Assembly: GCF_900106045.1 (NCBI RefSeq)
Contig: NZ_LT629802.1
Span: forward strand, 248,001 to 312,000
Direction: 5' to 3'
Length of the DNA stretch: 64,000 bases
Source: Pseudomonas mucidolens
GTDB taxonomy: Bacteria; Pseudomonadota; Gammaproteobacteria; Pseudomonadales; Pseudomonadaceae
Shown: one piece after another, positions 59,200 through 64,000 of the stretch
How positions within the stretch are numbered: the stretch's first letter is position 1
Layout of the letters: each line of letters opens with the position of its first letter
Program-made: the position numbers and the translations under genes
The notes under the pieces: generated by a model
What the model was told of the DNA's origin: nothing
What the model saw: the letters and a program-made list of their open reading frames with translations, nothing else
Database searches by the model: none

Positions 59200-61719
59200 A
59201 TGTTCCCGATGACGCCCATCGCGGCTGCGCTTGCACTGTTGATTTGCACGAGTGCCCTGGCAGCGCCGACTGCCGGTGCGCCGGGCGCCAGCAATCTGCT
59301 TGCTCAAGCCAAAGGTTTGCCCGCCGGGTTTACCGATCACTTCTTCGATGTACCGCTGGCGGTACGCGTGGATCTTGACGAACAACCCCTGGGGGAGGCG
59401 CTGATCGTCCTGTCCCGGGATGATCGCGTAACCCTGATCGAATTCACTGATACCGGCGACAGCAAAGTCCCCGCCGCCACCCGCGACACGTGGCAAGCCT
59501 TGCTGGAAAAAGGCTTGGCGCTGGGTGCCTGCACGCAGTCCTGTCCCGAAGAGCTGGTATCGGCGTTCTACAACCTGGAAAACTCCCAGCTGTCGATCAT
59601 CACCCAAAACGTCGAACGCGGCGGCGATGCCCCGCGCTTTCACGAACTACCCGAAGGCGGCAGTCGCGGCCTGATTATCAACAATCAGCTCAACCTCAAT
59701 GGTGGCCAGCAAGAAGACCTTGGCGGTCGTTACGGCCTGCAAGCCAGTGCCAGTCTGGGCAACTGGAGTCAGGTGTTGAATTTGCAACTGGCGCGCCAGA
59801 GTGGCGATGCAGAGCAACTGCGCCACGCGATCCACGAGCTGTATACCCAGCGTGAACTGGAAGGGCAATTTCTGCGCCTGGGCCATTTCACTCCCAACTC
59901 CGATGGCCTGACCCGTCAGCTACGCAGCTTCGGCGCCAGCCCCGATACGGCGTTGGGTGTCATGTACGGCAGTTCCGACACACTGGCGATCAACAACAGC
60001 AAGCCCAGCGTGTACCCGATTTATGTCACCGCCAACCGCCAGGCGGCGGTCGAGATCTACCGCAATGGTTTGTTGATCAACACTCAAGCGGTGGCGGCCG
60101 GCCTGCAGACCCTCGACACGCGCCCTTTGCCCGGCGGCATCTATGAAGTCGAAGTGCGTCTGGTGGAAGACGGCCAGACCGTCGCCACCACTCAGGAGTT
60201 GGTATACAAGCCCAGTAATTGGCGTAACTCCGAGGATCCATGGCGCTACAACCTGTTCGCCGGGCGTGAAACCAAACTATTCAGTAACTGGGATGACCAG
60301 GCTTCCGGGGCAATCACCGCCGGGGCTTCGTTGAACTACTTGGTGCACCCCAGGGTGATCCTCGGCCTGTCCGCGCGTCAGGTTCGCGAACAACTGCAAT
60401 ACGGCGGTTCGGTGGACTGGACCGTGGCGAACAACGCCAGTGTGTTTGCCAACGTCTATCAAACCAAGGAACACGGCACCGGTATGGACCTGCAAGGCTT
60501 GTACAGCTTCGGTGCCACCAACCTGGTGTTCAGCCACAACCGCAGTTGGCTCGACACTCGCGACACCTACGAAACCCTGCCCGACGGCACCCGCTTGCGG
60601 CGCAATACTTTTGTCGGCCAGAACAGCAGCACCGCACTGTCGATCAACCACCGGGTCGATGCGAAGAACTCCTGGAACACGCGGATTTTCCACAGCGAAG
60701 GCAATGTGCAAGGGGCCGGCATTGATATGAGCTGGAGCCGTCGCGACAGGTTGTTCGGCAGTGACGCCAACTGGCGTTTCTCGGTCTTTGACCGGCCCGC
60801 CACCAGCGGCACCGACAATCAGCGCAACCGTGGTATCGATGTATCCCTGAGCCTGGCACTGGGCAGCGATGGCCGGCAGATTTCCGGCAGTGTCGGCAGC
60901 CGTACTGCACGCGATGGCGGACGCGACAACAATGCCTCTGTCACTTACCGCCAGGACCTCAGTCATCACGTCCTGCAAAGCGTCTCCGCGACGGCGATTA
61001 CCGACACCTACGGCGTCGGCTTGTCCGGCACCGCCAGCTTCAGTACCGACACGGTCAACGGTGACGGCTTTGTGCAGCGCAGCTCCTATAACGGCAATCT
61101 CACCGGCGGTTTGAACCTCAACAGCACCTTCGTCGCCGGTGCCGACAAAATGCTCCTCACCAGCCAATACCACGGCGATGGCGCGGGCATGATCGTTGAC
61201 CTTGAAACCGACCTGGACGCCATCACCCTGCGGGCCGACGACCTCGGCGGCAGCAGCACGCTGCTGCACCCGGGCCGTAATTACCTGCCGCTGTCGGCGT
61301 ACAAGAGCAGCACTGTGAGCTTCGATTTCGAGGGCAATTACCCGCCCGCAGCGAACATCCAGCCGGCCCGATCCAATTACCACCTGAACAAAGGCGGGGT
61401 GGACTACCGCAAAGTCACGGTGATGAAGACGGTCACCGTGCTCGGTCGCTTGCTCGATGAGCAGGGCGAACCGCTGCGCGGTCATCACCTCATCAACCAC
61501 GCCAGCCGTGGGGTCAGCGAGGTCGACGGTTTCTTCTCGATGGAAATGAGTGCCAGTGCACCGACCCTGGAGGTGCGCTATCGCAACCAATTGCTCTGCC
61601 AGTTCCGCCTGGACACGGCCAATGTGCCCAACGAAAACGACGTGCTGATGATCGGTGATTTGCGCTGCACGCCAGACACCCTGGCCGACACCACCTCCAG
61701 TGCCGAAACCGCCGGTTGA
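59200..61719 (+). CDS. Alternate (CS1/CFA-I type) outer-membrane fimbrial usher
   Basis: An 839-residue usher. A signal peptide (LALLICTSALA) is followed by an N-terminal domain (LDEQPLGEALIVLSRD), a beta-barrel domain with PVYVTANRQAAVEIYRNG-like SVYPIYVTANRQAAVEIYRN (plug/edge strands), YNLFAGRETKLFSNW, many short aromatic-ended strands, and C-terminal beta domains (VTVLGRLLDEQGEPLRGHHL ... CQFRLDTANVP) with the cysteine pair. Length and layout are of the TcfC/CfaC/CblC family. It translocates chaperone-pilin complexes. ATG 59200 or 59209. Confidence 0.9.
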   Translation: MFPMTPIAAALALLICTSALAAPTAGAPGASNLLAQAKGLPAGFTDHFFDVPLAVRVDLDEQPLGEALIVLSRDDRVTLIEFTDTGDSKVPAATRDTWQALLEKGLALGACTQSCPEELVSAFYNLENSQLSIITQNVERGGDAPRFHELPEGGSRGLIINNQLNLNGGQQEDLGGRYGLQASASLGNWSQVLNLQLARQSGDAEQLRHAIHELYTQRELEGQFLRLGHFTPNSDGLTRQLRSFGASPDTALGVMYGSSDTLAINNSKPSVYPIYVTANRQAAVEIYRNGLLINTQAVAAGLQTLDTRPLPGGIYEVEVRLVEDGQTVATTQELVYKPSNWRNSEDPWRYNLFAGRETKLFSNWDDQASGAITAGASLNYLVHPRVILGLSARQVREQLQYGGSVDWTVANNASVFANVYQTKEHGTGMDLQGLYSFGATNLVFSHNRSWLDTRDTYETLPDGTRLRRNTFVGQNSSTALSINHRVDAKNSWNTRIFHSEGNVQGAGIDMSWSRRDRLFGSDANWRFSVFDRPATSGTDNQRNRGIDVSLSLALGSDGRQISGSVGSRTARDGGRDNNASVTYRQDLSHHVLQSVSATAITDTYGVGLSGTASFSTDTVNGDGFVQRSSYNGNLTGGLNLNSTFVAGADKMLLTSQYHGDGAGMIVDLETDLDAITLRADDLGGSSTLLHPGRNYLPLSAYKSSTVSFDFEGNYPPAANIQPARSNYHLNKGGVDYRKVTVMKTVTVLGRLLDEQGEPLRGHHLINHASRGVSEVDGFFSMEMSASAPTLEVRYRNQLLCQFRLDTANVPNENDVLMIGDLRCTPDTLADTTSSAETAG

Positions 61720-61768
61720 CGGCCGCAACCCAAACCCATCCCGTTTATTCCTCTGAGGCACGGTAAAA

Positions 61769-62527
61769 ATGAAACAGGCAGTGTTATGGATCGGCTTGTC
61801 CCTCTTGTCGCTGACGGCCCAGGCCGGTCCGGCAATCAACGTCGGCGTGGTGTACGACTACCTGGAAGGTGATCGCAGCTCCTATCTGAAACGGGTTTTC
61901 AACGGCGGCACCAACACCGCGTTCGTGAAGATCAACGTACTGGAAATCCTCTACAACGCCGACGGCACTTCACGCGAAGTCGCGGTGGGTTCGCTGACTG
62001 ACAAAACGGGCAGCGCCACCAGCCGTGACGGCCTGATGGCCAGTCCCGCGCGCATGATCATCCCGGCCAAGGGACGCCAGGGCACTCGCCTGTTGTACAT
62101 GGGCGAGCGCGATAAGGAGCGCTACTTTCGCGTGCGCTTCATCCCGGTGGTTCCCGAAAAGGAAGATGATTTTGCCATCACCGATGAAGACCGTGCCGAA
62201 TACAAAAGTGCCTTGGCGGCGGGCGTCAACGTGATGGCGGGCTACGGCACGGTGTTCTTCGTACGCCCGAAAGACACGCGCTTCGACACGCAGGTCAAGG
62301 ACACGCCCACCCAGTACCAATTGCTCAACGCGGGTAACAGCGTGGTGGTACTCGATGAGTTCAGAAATTGCGCCAAGGGCAAAAAAACCGAATGCGAACC
62401 CACCACCAAGCACCACATTCTTCCGGGGCGCCAGGTGACCTTCGAGAAAAAACCAGACCGCCAATACAGCTTTCAGATGATTGAAGGCCGGGTCAAAAAA
62501 CCAATGACATTCAATACCAACGGGTGA
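61769..62527 (+). CDS. CS1-type fimbrial chaperone (CooB/CblB-like)
   Basis: A 252-residue protein: signal peptide (LSLLSLTAQA), then GPAINVGVVYDYLEGDRSSYLKRVFNGG, N-terminal Ig-like domain with ASPARMIIPAKGRQGTRLLYMG (basic donor-strand cleft motif, PxGx.Q.vR) and YFRVRFIPVVP, then C-terminal domain. The family binds and primes pilins in the periplasm. It follows the usher after 49 bases and overlaps the minor pilin start region. Confidence 0.87.
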   Translation: MKQAVLWIGLSLLSLTAQAGPAINVGVVYDYLEGDRSSYLKRVFNGGTNTAFVKINVLEILYNADGTSREVAVGSLTDKTGSATSRDGLMASPARMIIPAKGRQGTRLLYMGERDKERYFRVRFIPVVPEKEDDFAITDEDRAEYKSALAAGVNVMAGYGTVFFVRPKDTRFDTQVKDTPTQYQLLNAGNSVVVLDEFRNCAKGKKTECEPTTKHHILPGRQVTFEKKPDRQYSFQMIEGRVKKPMTFNTNG

Positions 62528-62532
62528 TCGAC

Positions 62533-63015
62533 ATGAACAAGCCGCTGATGCTGCTCGGTGCATGGTTGGCACCGCTGCTGTTGAGCCCACAGGTCCTGGC
62601 GCTTCAGGAGCGTTACGCCTTCGACGTCTCGGTGACTATTCCAGAGATCGAGGCGTATGTGCTGCCCTCCGAGTCGGACTGGATGGGGCGCGAGCAAACA
62701 CTGGCGTGGGACCTGGTGAAGTCCCGGCTCAGCCCGTTGCGCAAAGACTTCGATGTGAAAAACCTCAACGGCGGCGTTGCCGCGCGGTTGGGCGATACAC
62801 CCTATCTGCTCAGCGGAGCGGACCGGATCGACTTGCAGGTGTTGTTCAACAAGGTGCCGCTGAACCTGAGCAGCACCGAGGTAATCAATGCCAACGAGGC
62901 CCGCATCGGACGCAGGGCCGAGCTGGACATCGCCGCGATAGAGCCCGAGGGCGGTTACAAGGGCGGTGACTACTACGGCACGGTCCATATTGTTTTTGAC
63001 TTTCTGGCTCCTTGA
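62533..63015 (+). CDS. Second fimbrial subunit of CS1 family
   Basis: A 160-residue protein with signal peptide (LGAWLAPLLLSPQVLA) and mature pattern ALQERYAFDVSVTIPEIEAYVLPSES like the major pilin, then LLSGADRIDLQVLFNKVPLNL and the final GTVHIVFDFLA strand. It is more divergent and of lower copy by position. ATG 62533 follows GGGTGA; GTG 62524 is the alternative. Probably a minor or alternative shaft subunit. Confidence 0.8.
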   Translation: MNKPLMLLGAWLAPLLLSPQVLALQERYAFDVSVTIPEIEAYVLPSESDWMGREQTLAWDLVKSRLSPLRKDFDVKNLNGGVAARLGDTPYLLSGADRIDLQVLFNKVPLNLSSTEVINANEARIGRRAELDIAAIEPEGGYKGGDYYGTVHIVFDFLAP

Positions 63016-63028
63016 AGAGGCAATGAAC

Positions 63029-64000
63029 ATGCGCGTCACCATCAAGTGTTTCAGTAAGTACTGGCTCGCGTTGGGCTGTGTGCTGTGGGCCGGCTCGGCG
63101 ATGGCGCTGGTCCAGGAAGTTACGGCGGTTTTCCGGCCGGATCCGGTCAGGCCGGACCACAATCAATTCATCAACACCACGCCGGTGAGTGGGTACTGTG
63201 CGACCTGGCCCGATCAGTGCCGTGGACGCTTCAGTATTCGCTTGCCTCTCGAGATACGAGCCAACGGCCCGATGGCCGCCAACCCGAGCGACTGGCGTCA
63301 GGCGGCGTACTGGAAAGCCCCGGCTCAGTGGCGCACGTTCACGGTGGTCAACTCGCTTGGCGAAGAGGAAACCGTGGAGATGCGCATCAGCGGTATTGGC
63401 TCGACGTATCGCTTGGATCGCCCGGCTGCCGAACTTGTAGGCGGCGGAATACCGTCTGTCACCGCGCACAATAAACTATGGGGACTGAGTTGGGTGAGCG
63501 CTCCAAAACCCTGTCAATACAGCGGCGTGGGTTTCTACGGCGACGCCCACTATGGGTTTATGTGGAAAACCCCAGTGGAGGAGCGGTGTGTAAAGCTGCC
63601 TAAATACCCCATTCCCTTCATGGCCTACGATTACCTGGATATCGTTTATGAGTTACGGACCCCCAACCCTTTGCAGATGTCGGCGGGGCTCTATTCCGGG
63701 ACCCTGACGTATGGCCTTGGGCCGCTTCAGGATTTCGACTTCGGTGATGTAATGCTGCCCCTTGACTCGGCCCTGAGCCTGAATTTCAGCCTGACGGTGG
63801 AGCATATCCTGCGCGTCGTGCTACCCGCCGGTGGCAACCGCGTCGAATTGCTGCCCCAGGGTGGCTGGCAAGCCTGGCTGCATCAAGGGCGACCGCCCTC
63901 CAGACTGTTTCGCGACCAGACCTTCACTTTACACGCCAGCTCACGTTTCAAGATGCAACTCGAGTGCGGCCTGGTGATTGGCAACACCTGCGGTCTGCGC
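63029..64000 (+). CDS. CblD/CooD-like fimbrial tip protein, truncated by the window end
   Basis: Open for 324 codons to the last base, no stop in the window. Signal peptide (LALGCVLWAGSAMA) then VQEVTAVFRPDPVRPDHNQF, followed by paired cysteines (GYCATWPDQC; RPC-type KPCQYSG; EERCVKLP; LECGLVIGNTCG) and WKTPVE, LYSGTLTYGLGP segments typical of CS1 tip adhesins. ATG 63029 has GAGG eight bases upstream; ATG 63023 is too close. A tip adhesin of about 360 residues is expected, so roughly 40 residues lie beyond the window. Confidence 0.85.
   Translation, partial: MRVTIKCFSKYWLALGCVLWAGSAMALVQEVTAVFRPDPVRPDHNQFINTTPVSGYCATWPDQCRGRFSIRLPLEIRANGPMAANPSDWRQAAYWKAPAQWRTFTVVNSLGEEETVEMRISGIGSTYRLDRPAAELVGGGIPSVTAHNKLWGLSWVSAPKPCQYSGVGFYGDAHYGFMWKTPVEERCVKLPKYPIPFMAYDYLDIVYELRTPNPLQMSAGLYSGTLTYGLGPLQDFDFGDVMLPLDSALSLNFSLTVEHILRVVLPAGGNRVELLPQGGWQAWLHQGRPPSRLFRDQTFTLHASSRFKMQLECGLVIGNTCGLR

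Overview
The window is chromosomal DNA of a Pseudomonas, most likely from the P. fluorescens group. This rests on GC-rich coding sequence, on close matches I recall to Pseudomonas proteins (RhlB, carboxylesterase II, D-arginine dehydrogenase, AapJQMP, ValS, the second Lon protease) and on the many GTAGGAGC-type REP/REPIN elements between genes. No tRNA, rRNA, CRISPR array, prophage or insertion sequence was seen. All assignments come from reading the sequence and from memory of the families; no search was run.

Layout. 1-15.4 kb: tail of a polysaccharide deacetylase, a PIN-PhoH ATPase gene broken by a TGA codon, moaCDE, dauA-like dehydrogenase, rhlB, carboxylesterase, an amino-acid ABC transporter operon (aapJQMP) behind a good sigma-54 promoter match, a GntR regulator with an MFS gene, then NTF2-like, GIY-YIG and GST-like genes. 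15.4-27.3 kb: glutaredoxin-like, ndpA, an HU gene, a tandem array of four REPINs, rlmF, valS, a small unknown, holC, pepA, lptF-lptG. 27.4-40.6 kb: lepA-lepB-rnc-era-recO-pdxJ, a Tat-type multicopper oxidase, tadA, cmoAB, a chagasin-type inhibitor and a Lon protease. In P. aeruginosa these come from separate chromosomal blocks, and the usual algU-mucABCD genes are missing in front of lepA.

40.7-50.2 kb is the most interesting accessory segment: a GntR regulator with two winged-helix domains, two matching 21-bp palindromes in the promoter region, then amidase, polysaccharide-deacetylase-like cyclic imidase, MFS transporter, two SDR dehydrogenases, a 100-residue protein starting MCGLCG, a CobW-type GTPase, and a PotD-like binding protein that lacks a signal peptide. 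It reads as a catabolic unit for a cyclic imide or related amide, with a three-gene tail of unknown function.

50.4-58 kb: a membrane GGDEF/EAL protein gene frameshifted in a run of six G, membrane glucose dehydrogenase (gcd), a VF530-type protein, a Pr6Pr membrane protein, a 700-bp region of nested repeats and a siderophore-interacting flavoreductase. 58-64 kb: a CS1-type (alternate chaperone-usher) fimbrial operon behind an AT-rich control region: major pilin, attenuator, usher, chaperone, second pilin and a tip-adhesin gene cut by the window end.

REP-type DNA is a second theme. Several REPs supply the stop codon of the gene before them, and two REPINs are flanked by direct repeats that copy the end of the upstream gene.
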